From Laetiporus sulphureus 93-53 (Eukaryota; Basidiomycota; Agaricomycetes; Polyporales; Laetiporaceae): a DNA stretch of 64,000 bases. Made by a program: the position numbers and the translations under genes. The stretch's first letter is position 1; each line of letters opens with the position of its first letter. Below, in pieces: positions 1-10,568 of this stretch. Under the pieces are notes generated by a model that had not been told where the DNA came from, made no database searches, and saw only the letters and a program-made list of their open reading frames with translations. Location of the stretch: assembly GCF_001632365.1 (NCBI RefSeq), contig NW_024468550.1, positions 1-64,000 of the forward strand, in the 5' to 3' direction.

Positions 1-50
1 CTGTAAACGGATGGAAAAGGAGTGGACGGGAGGACACACGCTAGAGTCAA

Positions 51-197
51 AGGCTTCAGCTCCTTGATGATAGAAGGACTCTATTAGTAGTATGTACCTA
101 GAGTCAACTACGATACATTAGTATGTACGCTGCATTCATGCAGGACAGTATCGGTACTCACAGGCTTCAGCTCCTTGATGATAGAAGGACTGAAGCC
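51..197. repeat. 30-bp direct repeat; second copy forms a hairpin
   Basis: The 30-mer at 51-80 recurs exactly at 162-191. The second copy is extended by a complementary tail, so GGCTTCAG (163-170) pairs with CTGAAGCC (190-197) and TCCTT pairs with AAGGA inside it, giving a stem of about 13 bp with a one-base bulge and an 8-nt loop. The first copy lacks the tail. The motif CTAGAGTCAA is also repeated (41-50, 98-107). No coding sequence is evident in 1-409; it lies just beyond the stop codon of the minus-strand acetyltransferase gene. Confidence 0.7.
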
Positions 198-409
198 CGC
201 AGAACAAGCGAAGCGGGTGAAAAGTCTTACGGGCGCTAATGCCCGATAAGTACATAAAAGGAAATACCAACTGATAAGTCCATACTTAAGTATAGCTAGG
301 CTTGATATTCCAACACGAGCGGCCTTAGTATACAAATAACAGAGGTCCAGGGTAGCGACATGTCATGCATTCATGTATCATACAAAGTCCATCGCCGGCT
401 TCAGCCATA

Positions 410-1225
410 TCATGCTGCAGCTCTAGTCGGTTTGACCAATCCTTCGATGATGCTCTCACACAGCTCACGTCCGCCATTCTCCCAATCATCCCAGCAATGA
501 GAGAGCCATAACGAGTGCCTTCCGTATCCCTCGACCTCTTGTCCTTTCCTCTTCACCTCCCATCCCGCCTTTTGCAATGTCTCAACGTCAGGCAGGACGA
601 ACATCCAGCGCAGAACGCCCTCCTCCTTGAACCCAGTCTTCTTCGCCAGCCCGATCGACGGCTTGTTGCTCGGATGCACCGACCAGTGCACACGGCGGAA
701 GCCCAGGCCGGGTGGGGAGGCCGTAGGCGTCTGGAGGCAGTAGCGGAGGAGGAGCGCGACGGCAGTACGCGCGACGTGCGTGTGGTGGAACTCGGGGAAT
801 ATGATCATAAAGCCGATCTCCGTCCGCAGATGCGCCGCGGCGGTGTTAATGAGCATCACCATCCCTGCGAGTGCACCGTCGCCGCCCGGGCCGTTCTTTG
901 TCCTGTCATACACGGCGAAAGGCAGCCACTCGGGGTTCTGGCGATACGACTCGATGATGCGCAGATACTCTGGCAGCGACCCGGGTAAGAACGGATAGTA
1001 CTTGAAGAGCTCGTCAGCTCGTGACTCGACGTTGTCCCAGAACTCCTTGGCATGAAGGGCAGGGACAAAGGGCGTGAGTCGGACGGTCGGGCAGGAAAGG
1101 GTATCAAGGTGCAGTGGAAGTGCGAAATTGATGTCGTATGGCTCCGTAGAAGACAGGAGCGCGTCGACATCAGGCAGGGCGTCCGGGGGCGGCGGTGTGT
1201 ACTTGTTGACGAAGGGAGGCGACAT
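410..1225 (-). CDS. GNAT-family N-acetyltransferase (RimJ/RimL-like)
   Basis: Intronless 271-residue reading frame. The middle and C-terminal part (residues ~80-215) reads as a GNAT fold of the RimJ/RimL type: a strand containing LAGMVMLINTAAA, then TEIGFMIIFPEFHHTHVARTA, where the loop before the helix replaces the acetyl-CoA pyrophosphate-binding loop, and later the typical PSNKPSIGLAKKTGFKEEGVLR segment in which Asn and Ser precede the 'GF' turn. These proteins transfer acetyl from acetyl-CoA to an amine; the substrate cannot be told. The N-terminal 70 residues are a less conserved extension, common in fungal members. It lies 218 bp downstream of an MFS gene on the same strand. Family call is firm, specificity unknown. 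Confidence 0.85.
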   Translation of the reverse strand: MSPPFVNKYTPPPPDALPDVDALLSSTEPYDINFALPLHLDTLSCPTVRLTPFVPALHAKEFWDNVESRADELFKYYPFLPGSLPEYLRIIESYRQNPEWLPFAVYDRTKNGPGGDGALAGMVMLINTAAAHLRTEIGFMIIFPEFHHTHVARTAVALLLRYCLQTPTASPPGLGFRRVHWSVHPSNKPSIGLAKKTGFKEEGVLRWMFVLPDVETLQKAGWEVKRKGQEVEGYGRHSLWLSHCWDDWENGGRELCESIIEGLVKPTRAAA

Positions 1226-1443
1226 GGTCGGTGAAGAAAGTGCGTCTGAGTGCGACTGTTGCCATCATGAATCTAGTGTATCAAAGTCGAGTCACGACTC
1301 AATATATACGCACGTTTCAACGCTATCTCTGACGGCGACATGTCACAGTCCCGTGGTTGTGACATGCGGCGTTAATGGCACCCACGGTGGCGACGCTTTA
1401 TTTATTGTTGATAGATTTCACTCATGTATAGTCTGTTACATAT

Positions 1444-3919
1444 TTACTCTCCTACCGTGCCCGCGATCACACTCCCATGCACTCCCCACGACACCCCCAA
1501 GCCAAAGATCACCCACCCAACAACAATGATCACAGCCCCAGCCACCAAGCAAGTCCATCTCGCCCACGCGAGGCTCGACGCAGGAGCTTTCACGCGCCTC
1601 TCCGCCTCCTTCGCCACACTCACCTCGTCGCCCAGGTCCTCCTTCTCTACAGCGATGCCCTTCTTCTCCGCAAGCCGCTCAGATTCCACGGGCACCCGCC
1701 GTGGGTTGATCTGCGCGAGCCGCGCGGCAGGGAGAAGCGTCGGCGTGACGTACGAAGCGACGAACAGGGCTCCAGCTATGGCGACGGAGATGAATGCATA
1801 GGCCAGCCAGAGTGTGACGGCCGGCTCGAGCGAGTCCGTTGGCGAGTCGTCCTGCAGCTTTCCCGCTGCGGTCGTGATGATGACTATTGATGCTTGTACG
1901 ACGGATTCTACGCGTGTCGCGTAGAATCCGCGGCGGTGAAGAGTGGTGAGGATGTTAACAGAAGCAAAGCGCCGAGAATCTATACAAACATACTCTTGAT
2001 GGCAAATCTAGGGACATCGTGCGAAGATGAGCATCAACAAGCAAATGACGAATGCTAATCATACTAACCCGGTTGCATAATGCTGTGGATTAGGGATGAT
2101 GTTTCGCACTATCTCAACTTGTGGTGCTGGGGTGACACTCTACCAAGCACTCAATATAAGCGAGCGATGTCCTTTAGATAAAGAAGGCGCATACCTGCGA
2201 CAGAGCATAGAAGACGTATGCGGCAACTGACGAAATTGCAACGCCTTCAGCCACCCACGTGACATAAGAGAGAAGATACATACTGAAGGTCGGGACAGTC
2301 GTTGAAAACCTGAGTAACAGCATGGAAGTCAGGAAGGTCAGGCCAGACGCGAATACTGCATGCAGAGGTCAGCTGCTCACTCTTACAAACATCGAAGGAC
2401 AATCTACTTACAAAAGCCTATCCGTTGACCGAATGAGTCAATGTAGATACCGAGGAACGGGGTTAAACACGCCGGCAAGAGCAAATAAAAGCTCGAGACC
2501 CATCCCGCAATGACCGCGCCCTTCTTCAGCCTCTGTTGTGCGAATTGTCTGCACGTATATCAGCGACGCACGCGGGAAATACGGTCACATGACGTACGTC
2601 GAAATCGACACGAACGACTGCACGCCCGCGTTCTCGAAGACTGCGAACGCGACGACGATCCAGAAGGTCATGGGAAAATGTCGTATGGCCTTCAGAGTGA
2701 ATGCCGGCCCTTTTGTTTGTCCTGTATGGCGCTTGCCGCTTGTCTGGTCCGTCACCATGTAGCACCGACGCAGGTAGCGATCGAGGACGACGACGGCAAC
2801 GGCGCACAGGAAGGAAAAGGCGGCGATGCCGGCGCTTATCCAAAGTGCGTACGAATATGATCCGAGCTGTTTGGTGATAATATTCGCAGTCGACTGGCCA
2901 GTGAACTGGGCAAGGTTGGCGATACCCCTACATAAAGTGACATTGTCACGTTTACACCTAGGATATCCCCATAATTTACTCACCATATTGCACCTACGAA
3001 TATGTACGCAGTGAGCGTTGTACGCGGCCATCAATTTTCAAACATACCGATGGAGAACGCGAAGCCCCTCCCAGGTGCGAAGTACGTCGAGAATATCCGA
3101 TGTTGCGCATTGTCCAAAGATCCGTCGCCGATGGCAGCAATGACTTTCCCCGCGATGAGGACATGGTAACTGTTCAGATTATTAGTCGCCGCTCCAGCCA
3201 TGACGATCGACCCGGCCAGATGGAATGCCGCGAAGATCACCGAGAGTGGTGCACCACCCCATTTGTCGATGCAGAAGCCAAAGCCGATACATAGGAATGT
3301 GTTGATCTGTCCGTGCGGTGTTCATTCAGTCATTCGGAAGCAGATGATGATATGCTATCGGCTTACTAGGTTGGTGATAGCCACCTGCGCATCGGCGTGA
3401 AGGTTAGTGACCGTCATATGATAGCGAAGACACACGACGTACCAAGGTAGCAAACTGCGAGTTGTTTATATGCGTCTCCTTGATGATTGTTGTTTTCAAC
3501 GCACTGCAAAGGCATCAGGAATCGGGAGCGATTGGGCATGTTGGAGTCGTTCACATACACGATCAGTCCCTGAACGATCTCACTTTTGAGCGGGACATGC
3601 TGCCAGACACGAAACAGCACTCACATTCGACCAGTGGTTGCCAACTAGCGGTCGTATGGCATAAATGAGCGTCAAGTGCAGATGTGAGGAGGGGGGACTT
3701 ACAGGTACACAAGCATGTCAGCACGATCATCAACACCTGCCATTTTAGAGGAAGCTTGTGCTTGCAGGCGGCTGCGGACGAGCAGGACGTGGTCTCAGCC
3801 TGCTTGGGGTCGCAGTCAAGAGACTTGGCGGATGCGGGGTAGATCTTGTCATCGCTGGGCGACTCGACGTCCTCCATCTTGGCGGTGGCTGACCGTTCCA
3901 CTGTCGGGAGAGGCAGCAT
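1444..3919 (-). CDS. MFS transporter, MFSD1-like
   Basis: Multi-exon gene (10 or more introns of ~45-60 nt). Spliced pieces join into a 12-helix carrier: a Ser/Asp-rich cytoplasmic N-terminus, then KWQVLMIVLTCLCT (TM1), ALKTTIIKETHINNSQFATL, IFAAFHLAGSIVMAGAATNN, GKVIAAIGDGSLDNAQHRI, FAPGRGFAFSIG, GQSTANIITKQLG, the central cytoplasmic loop RYLRRCYMVTDQ, FPMTFWIVVAFAVFENAGVQ, GAVIAGWVSSFYLLLPACLT, the TPAPQVEIVRNIIP segment, HYATGFAIKKSVVQASIVII and a final TM. This order matches the MFSD1 branch of the MFS, whose animal member exports dipeptides from lysosomes; a vacuolar role here is inference. Start could be the Met at 3919 or the one at 3877. Intron phases agree at all junctions I joined, so the gene appears intact. 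Confidence 0.85.
1903..1929. repeat. Perfect 12-bp inverted repeat over a splice acceptor
   Basis: GGATTCTACGCG, loop TGT, CGCGTAGAATCC: a perfect 12-bp stem with a 3-nt loop. On the minus strand the inferred 3' splice site of the MFSD1-like gene (…GTAG before codons for SVVQ) falls inside the 5'-most arm on plus coordinates, so the nascent RNA could bury the acceptor AG. Confidence 0.85.
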
Positions 3920-6900
3920 TCTGAGAGGGAGGGGAGGAGGCGAACCACCGCAAATGGTTCGCAACTGTCCATCTTATCAGATACCGCGGGGTCGATGGAT
4001 CTTCGTGGGTGACTGAATTGACATCTGCCAGCGGGAGGCGGAGGACAGTCTGTCACTCGGGCGAACCTGCCGAGACCGTGTTCCACCTCCATCCGGCGTT
4101 GGAGCGCTAATAATAGACGTCAGCCTCAGCTCGGGCGGCGACGGCTAAGACTTCAAAAGCGCCGGACTCACTTCTCATCAACTTTCTTGCACACAGTCTG
4201 CCGTTCATGCTGTGGCAGGAACGGCAGAGAATTGCATAGACATTGCGGGGGAGGTTTGGACAACATCTCGGCAGCCACAGCAAGTGCCTTGGCACCGACT
4301 TGGCGCAGCAGGAACATGTAGATGCCGACGGCGTCTAAAGACAAAAACGCATGGCGTTATCAGATAATCACCGGCACCGATGCTGCAATCAGATAACGGA
4401 TGAAAAATCTAATCTTCTCCTTAGCTCTGGCCCGTTCGTACCTCGCCACCGATCGCATCCATCGCTGCGACGACATCGCACACAATCGTACCACAGCGAT
4501 TGCTTCGAGTAACTGAGAGATCTCAAAAGGGAGCAGAGTAGTGAGTTGGACGTGCCTTTCACGAAGATGGCTCAAAAAAGATATTATCGGCATATGAAAA
4601 GACAGCGAGCCCTGAAGCCCCTCCGATGTGTCACAACCTGCACAGGACAGGAGATCGGGCAGGCCCCTTCTACCATAGAAGACGACTGTGAACCCAAAGC
4701 TTAGTCATAGAACCAAGCTAGAGCGAATGAAGGCTGTATCAGCTGCAATTGTGGAATCGGGATAGGACGACATTTACAGCCTAGGCCGCGTGATGAGATG
4801 CAAACGTCGCTCGAGTGTCATGTCAGTGCTCGAGCCGCAGACGGCACTGAAGCGCAGCAGCTTCCGGGTGTCGTTACGGAACTGGGTAACCTGCACGTCT
4901 GGAGCGTAGATGCCTAGCGCGGACCTGCGGGTGCCCGCTCTAATCTTGTAGAACGTCATTGCATAGAAAGACGGCAATGCGAAGGTCACTTCCAGCATAT
5001 CTCGTTGAGGACCCGGGCGACTATGACATACGGGTGGAGCCTTCTGCTGGCCAATCAGACCGTGGTGATTGTAACGCCAGTGCTTGTGTTGACAATCTCG
5101 ACGAAAGCGATTGAGCACAATATTGCCGACGAGATGCTCGGATGCCGCTAGAAGCAGGTATAAGGCACTGAATGAAAGGCACCTGGCCATGAGGAAGCGA
5201 GGCGGTGCGCACCCTCGCCATCAGGGGTCTGCAAATCCATACCGCCGCAATAGATTCGGCTGCGCGGGACAGTCGTGTCCACATTTGCGCACAGATGGAT
5301 ATCTTTCGCCACCATCAGGTGTCACATGTTTTGAATACAGTTGATGCTGGAGTGAGTTAACCGGCGTTGCCAATGCCTGGAGCAGCTGGTAGTGGTGGCA
5401 TTTGAAACGTCCTGCGTCGGGAACGTCAAGTTGCGTCGCGGGAGATGTACTGAGCCACGAGCCTGGACTTGGCGTACATAGTGCGGGCGACGGGTTTCCA
5501 GCTAGGATGAACATTAAAAAAAGTCAATGCTGATATTTTTCCGCAAGTGTCCGGTGTAACAGGCGGTGATTGGAGAATGATGCGACACAGGACCTGGCCC
5601 ATGTAATCAGTCTCGATAGTCAGCTGAGAGATGTGCATAAGACCTATAGACTTAGATCTAGAAGTAAACCTCCAGTACATCGACAACGAATCAACATCTA
5701 GGCGCAGTTGGTCTCTGAGGCGGATCATAATGGACCCGTTAATGTGTTAATGTGCGTCCAGCGCATATCAACCGCGATGACCCTCACAGTCGGGCTTAGC
5801 CAGCGTATCACACACTGTGTGTCACGAAGTCGCATAAGCAGCCCCAATTACGACCCCTAGGGCCTTGGCAATTCATTGAAAAATCAGAAACCTGATGGCG
5901 ACGTACACACGCATGGAACAGCACCACGTGCACAACGCCGCGCCCATCCTATGAGCACATAAAAATGAAGACTCAATGAACGCGCGGAGTCGACGACCTT
6001 CCAACAGAATGTCTAGCATTCATCGGCAAGGAATAGGAGTAATCGCGCTGTTCACGTACCATAGCCGCCCGGGAAGCGAACCCGCACGTACGTCATGCAT
6101 GCGCCCACTATATGAAGACGTGGGAGTCGGATCGGCGGTGCAATGGTGACAGGGACTCGAGTAAGCCGTGTCCTCCATCCAGAGCGTTCGAGGGGAAGTA
6201 GCACATTAGGGTCATTTTCGTACTTCTTGAATACTGGTAGGTCCCGAATGCAAGGTGCGCGAGGCCGTCCAAGAGGATCTAACGCCGTTTCCGCCGCCGT
6301 TCCCCGAGCGATGGCAATTGAGGGTCGAAAATACGTAAATAGCTAAGTGGTCACTGATTTAAACCTGATTCTTGACTCGGTTCGTGGCACGCAAGGCTAG
6401 GAGCCGAGACTGTGGCAGATGCTTGATGCAACGTAATAATCAGAGAGGGAGAAGCCGTCAAGTCCATTTGCTCTGTCGTCAGTGGCGAGTCCCTGCCTTG
6501 CTGCTCAGAGAAGAGGACGATCTTGGTGCTTATTCACCAGGTATGTTTGCCAGACTCTAGTTTAGTGTGAGACATCCTTCGCGAGCTGCAGGGATACGTC
6601 GACAGGGTGGTAGCAGAATAGACATACACAGCATCCCTGCAATACCGTGTTCCAAGCTCTGAACACTGAGCGTCGCGAGTGCGGCTCCTCCAGTCACAGA
6701 AGAGCGGCAAGCAATTAAAGCTGTTGATTTCAAAAAATGCACGCATATAGCTAGAGGCAGCGGTGAGAAACAGCGATCAGTATTTGTGAGCTCGCAGCCC
6801 AACAGTCGAGCGCTAAGGCGCGTGGATAGTTTTGACGCGGTCACGGGACTTGAACGCACCCAACGCGTAGCAACTTAAGTTGCGCGTTTTTTGGGGGGAG

Positions 6901-8189
6901 ACTACTGGTCACGCATGCGATCTGCTGGGTATCGTTTATTCTCTCACCTAAAAGCGACTGCTCGCCACGGTACTGAGCCACCGTTGTGCTGAGGAGAATC
7001 AAAGCTCGGTTTCATCTACAGCACGTCGCCCGCATGCGCCCGATACAAGTGTGTCGCTATCGCCGAAGTCTGTGGAGAAGATTTACAGGAGCTAGACAAT
7101 AGGTTTGACTCATGCGCGTGAGCCCTTCCGGGTATTCCGGGGGCTGGTACGTGGCCTGACCCCCCTCCTACTAGGTATCGTCTGTGTCTTGTGGCAGCAT
7201 GCCACATCGCCGGCGAGAGTATCGAGCGTCACGGGAGTACACGACATTTACATTCAAGCAGATGCGGGCCGCATGTCGTTTTCTCCGCAACATGATGCGG
7301 CCCGCTCTCTCCGTCAGCACGTCTCAGTAGCGAAATTATCTCACACATGGACAACGCTACGTTCCTTGCGCTCCATGTTACTCGGCGGCGATGAACCATT
7401 CCCGCCAGACCATTCACCATAATGGCTTGTCCACTATGTGATGAGCGCAGCACATCTCTATCGAGAACCTCAGTTAACCCTGACCAACTTTGATGTCAGG
7501 TAAATCAGCGGCTTCTTCTCGCAGGAGTCGCTACAGAGGCTTCCAGGCAAGTTTGCTCTTTGGAAACAGTTCTCAGTATGGTCAGATATGTGTTCACTCT
7601 GGAAGATAATCCGGTTTCAGATGCGGCTTCGAAGTGCGCTACCGACGCGCGATATCACTTCAAGTCCCTTCACGAACTGTGTTGAGCGAGCAGAGGGCGG
7701 ATGCGATGAACTCGAAGAGGAGGGCCAATTTGAGACTACCGGGTCTCCCGGTAATTTCGTGTTCCAGCACGTATTCCTCTTCTGCATCATCACAGAGGGA
7801 AGTCTCTTCACAAGATCCTAGATTCGAGCTCTTCGAGAGACAAATGGAGAAACGGTCCTTCGAGGAGCGATAGCCACATACGTCAATAGGTGTTCATCCA
7901 CCCATGTAGCGTCCGTTCTTCGACGTTGCGCTCGTAACGTAGTATCGTAACTCATGCACACTTTCAGCGTTCGGCCGCCAGGACAGACATCGGATGCTTA
8001 TACTTCATTCTGCACCACCATATCAGCATTTTAGTACGAGGAAATCTAATACACTTGACATACCGCTCTCGCATGATTGGTTGCGTACGGCACCAATAAA
8101 GTGTAGTGCATTCATGCGCACCAATTACATCAAACGGATTGCACATCCATTCGTAGTGCGATGCCGCCGTTTTGCAGAGTTTTTTAAAT
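3920..8189. other. Gene-poor region, no confident gene
   Basis: About 4.3 kb upstream of the MFS gene. Reading frames here are short and overlap in all frames. The only one with some coding flavour is a minus-strand frame at 4774-5190 (hydrophobic N-terminus, then a segment containing LEVTFALPSFYAMTFYKIRA), followed upstream by a minus-strand frame at 5426-5728; I cannot place either in a family and no splice model joins them. Also seen: a 7-bp stem TACCGGG/CCCGGTA (7737-7753) and an ACACAC/GTGTGT inverted repeat near 5811. No transposase or polymerase motif was recognised. Confidence 0.5.
6870..6883. repeat. 14-bp perfect palindrome followed by T-tract
   Basis: GCAACTTAAGTTGC, bordered by CGCG on the left and GCG on the right and followed by TTTTTT. 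It resembles a terminator-like hairpin but lies in a region with no identified gene. Confidence 0.6.
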
Positions 8190-8196
8190 TATAAAG
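8190..8196 (+). promoter_or_regulatory. TATA box of the micro-gene
   Basis: TATAAAG lies 59 bp before the ATG of the small cysteine peptide gene, after an A/T-rich run, a normal distance for a fungal core promoter. Confidence 0.5.
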
Positions 8197-8254
8197 AGAG
8201 CGCGTCTGATGCAGAGGCTCGCCGGTCATCGACTACACACCTCTAGCAACAGAC

Positions 8255-8425
8255 ATGTCTGTAAGTACTCGTAGTACTCATTCTCATAGTTCCCATCTCA
8301 TCGCAACACACTGACACGCACCGCTCGTCGTACAGGACAAAGCAACCTGCGCGAACGTTCAAGCCAACGGCGGCACCTGCACCTACCCTGCATGCGGATG
8401 CGCCGAGCCTCCGAAGAACAAGTAA
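8255..8425 (+). CDS. Small 4-Cys peptide, two exons (possible metal-binding micropeptide)
   Basis: Inferred from splice signals; too short for ordinary ORF detection. Exon 1 is only ATGTCT (8255-8260), followed by a canonical GTAAGT donor; the intron (8261-8335, 75 nt) has a CTGAC branch site near 8311 and ends TACAG; exon 2 (8336-8425) encodes DKATCANVQANGG, then TCTYPACGCAEPPKNK and TAA. The product has 31 residues, four Cys (one early, then C-x4-C-x-C), no signal peptide and a basic tail. A TATA box sits 59 bp upstream. The Cys spacing suggests metal binding as in fungal metallothioneins, but there are fewer Cys than in typical members and I do not recognise the family. It lies directly upstream of a stress-type Ish1 gene on the same strand. 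Confidence 0.6.
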
Positions 8426-8755
8426 ATTTGGCGTCGCACATCCATCTACTCTGTCGTCAGAGTAAATCTCCGTTTTGCTGTATCGAAGGAGAGGTTGGTT
8501 TTTGATACGCGTCCGCTAGGCATGACTATGGCTTGCAGGCACGATCTGGACCGCCAAGCAGCAGACGACAGAATAGACGCGTATAGGAGCCTTATACATG
8601 ATGATTTTGGTGTATGCACGCCTGGAATTGAATATAGCTGTGTTGAAGACTGTTCATTGGGCGGGGTTACGTAAGGAACGCGTCGACCCTAACCCCAATT
8701 TGAACGAGTTGGCGACGTCACCCGTGCGTCATGCCACACCGCACCTCCCGCGTGC
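8426..8755. other. 3' end of micro-gene and upstream region of the Ish1 gene
   Basis: 330 bp with no coding sequence. It contains GACGTCAC (8713-8720), a CRE/ATF-like site, and GC-rich stretches before the TATA box of the next gene. Confidence 0.5.
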
Positions 8756-8762
8756 CATATAA
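8756..8762 (+). promoter_or_regulatory. TATA box of Ish1-like gene
   Basis: CATATAA lies 58 bp upstream of the start codon at 8820. Confidence 0.5.
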
Positions 8763-8819
8763 CCCCATCAACTGCAACTCTCCGTACTTCTCTCGACCTC
8801 ACGACTTGCTACGACCAAC

Positions 8820-10568
8820 ATGAAAATCACATATCGTCTCGTTATTCTCGCCGTCTCGCTCGGCGCCGTTCAGGCGTCCTGGTTTGGCGGGTCGCACAGC
8901 AAGAAGGAACCAGGTGAGTGGGCTTACTCGTCGTGAACCTTCCTACTCTTACCATTCTTTGTATCAGAGTACTCGTCCTGGTCTCCTTCTGAGCTAACGT
9001 CGTGGCTCGCACACCGCAACATCCCCATTCCAACCACCACTCCAGGGCCATCGCTGGCCGACCTCCAGTCGTTGGTCTCCTCGAACTGGGATAGCGCCGC
9101 CTCAGTCGCATCCTCGTGGACAGCGGAACAAACTGGATGGGCGGCAGACCAGGTTGGCGCCGCTCAGCAGGCGTTCCTCGACCGCTACGGCAGCCTCAAG
9201 CAAAACGCGTTCGACGCCTGGGACGAGTCGCGTCTGCGCGAATTTCTGCTCGAACAGGGGGTCGTCAACCCGAGTGGGCCACGTGAGCAACTGGCTCTTC
9301 TCGCCAAACAGAAGTGGGCGCAGGCGAGCGCGAGCGCATCGAGCGGCATGAGCGATGCTAGCCAGAGAGCGAGCAGCTTGGGCTCAAAGGCGAGCAAGAG
9401 TGTGGGCAGCGCGGCCAGCGCGGCGACGGCGGGGGTGGAGCGTGTGCTAGACGACTCGAAGGACTACGTATACTCCACGTGGGATGACAATAAGCTCAGG
9501 GACTACCTGGAGAAAGAGGGCGTGCTCGAGACGAAGCAGGAAGCAACGCGGAATCAGTTGCTGCAGTGGATGCGGGACACGTATGCCAAGGCCGCGAACC
9601 CAATTTGGGAAGCATGGAGCGATTCGTACATCGTAAGTGAATCGTCTGCTCTTTCGCAAACCCATGGTGATATGTGCTCGTAGCATGAGTGGCTCGTCCA
9701 ACATGGCATCATCAAGTCTGATGCACAGAAGAAGCGCGATGAATACCTTGCGCACATGAAGCAGTACTATTACGGCCCGCAGGAGACTGTGTTTTCGACA
9801 TGGAACGAGTCACAGATGAAGCAGTGGCTCGTGGACCATGGCGTCATCAAGAGCAGCGCGCAGATCAATCGTGAGAAGCTTGAGAAGCTACTAGTGTGAG
9901 TGCACCATGGTCGTCGCTGCTATGTGCAGAATGCTGATGGATGGTCAGGGACAACTATGTCCATGCACGGGATACTGTCTGGAGTGCATGGAGTGACTCT
10001 GACATGAAGGCATGGCTGGTTGAACGCGGCTACATCCGAAGTGACATGCAGAAGACGCGGGATGAGCTGATCAAGATGATGCATGATAAGTCAGTGATTC
10101 GTCCTTTTCAAATGTTTGAGAAGGCATTGTGACGATGTTTTCGTCAACAGATACAACGACTACAGTGCAAGGACTGCGCAGTATCTACTGTGGCCTGATG
10201 CGCGGTTGCGTGCGTACCTGCGCGAGCATGGCATGTCGGAGGATGCGCTGCCAACGAGCCGACCGGGATTGCTGCAGGAGGTGCGCATTCGCTACGTGCA
10301 GGCGACGACGCGTTCCGAAGCGCTGTATGAAAAGGTGCGGGATGCCATTAGTGGCGGCGTTGAGGCTGCGGAGGAGCAGCTGGGCAAGGTGCGTGCATCA
10401 TCGTTAAACAAGTTTGAACGTGTGGGGGTACTGACGAGTGGTGCTCAGGTATTGGATATCCTGACAGGTGGCGCAGAGAGCGTGAAGGATAAGACTGGTG
10501 CGGGGATGCAGGTGGGAGGTGAGAAATTGCAAAGCGCTGGTGAGAAAGTGCAGAAGATGGAGCTATGA
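8820..10568 (+). CDS. ish1: Ish1/Msc1-type multi-domain protein (stress, nuclear envelope/ER)
   Basis: At least six exons; exon 1 is 8820-8913 with GTGAGT donor, exon 2 begins at 8968. The start at 8820 gives a clean signal peptide (MKITYRLVILAVSLGAVQAS). The mature part carries at least six copies of the ~40-residue Ish1 motif, a W-x(3)-S-x2-x-L/M-x2-W/Y-L core: SSWSPSELTSWLAHRNIP, DAWDESRLREFLLEQGV, STWDDNKLRDYLEKEGV, EAWSDSYIHEWLVQHGI, STWNESQMKQWLVDHGV, SAWSDSDMKAWLVERGY and a last diverged LLWPDARLRAYLREHGM. An Ala/Ser-rich segment (~residues 130-170) and a C-terminal amphipathic region complete it. S. pombe Ish1 and yeast Msc1 are stress-related nuclear-envelope/ER-lumen proteins. Introns near 9631, 9897, 10089 and 10388 fall in frame. 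Confidence 0.85.

Noticed and set aside
6830..6890. tRNA-like T-arm GTTCAAGTCC on the minus strand next to a palindrome
   Set aside because: T-stem has a mismatch, no matching acceptor 5' half or D-arm within ~100 nt.
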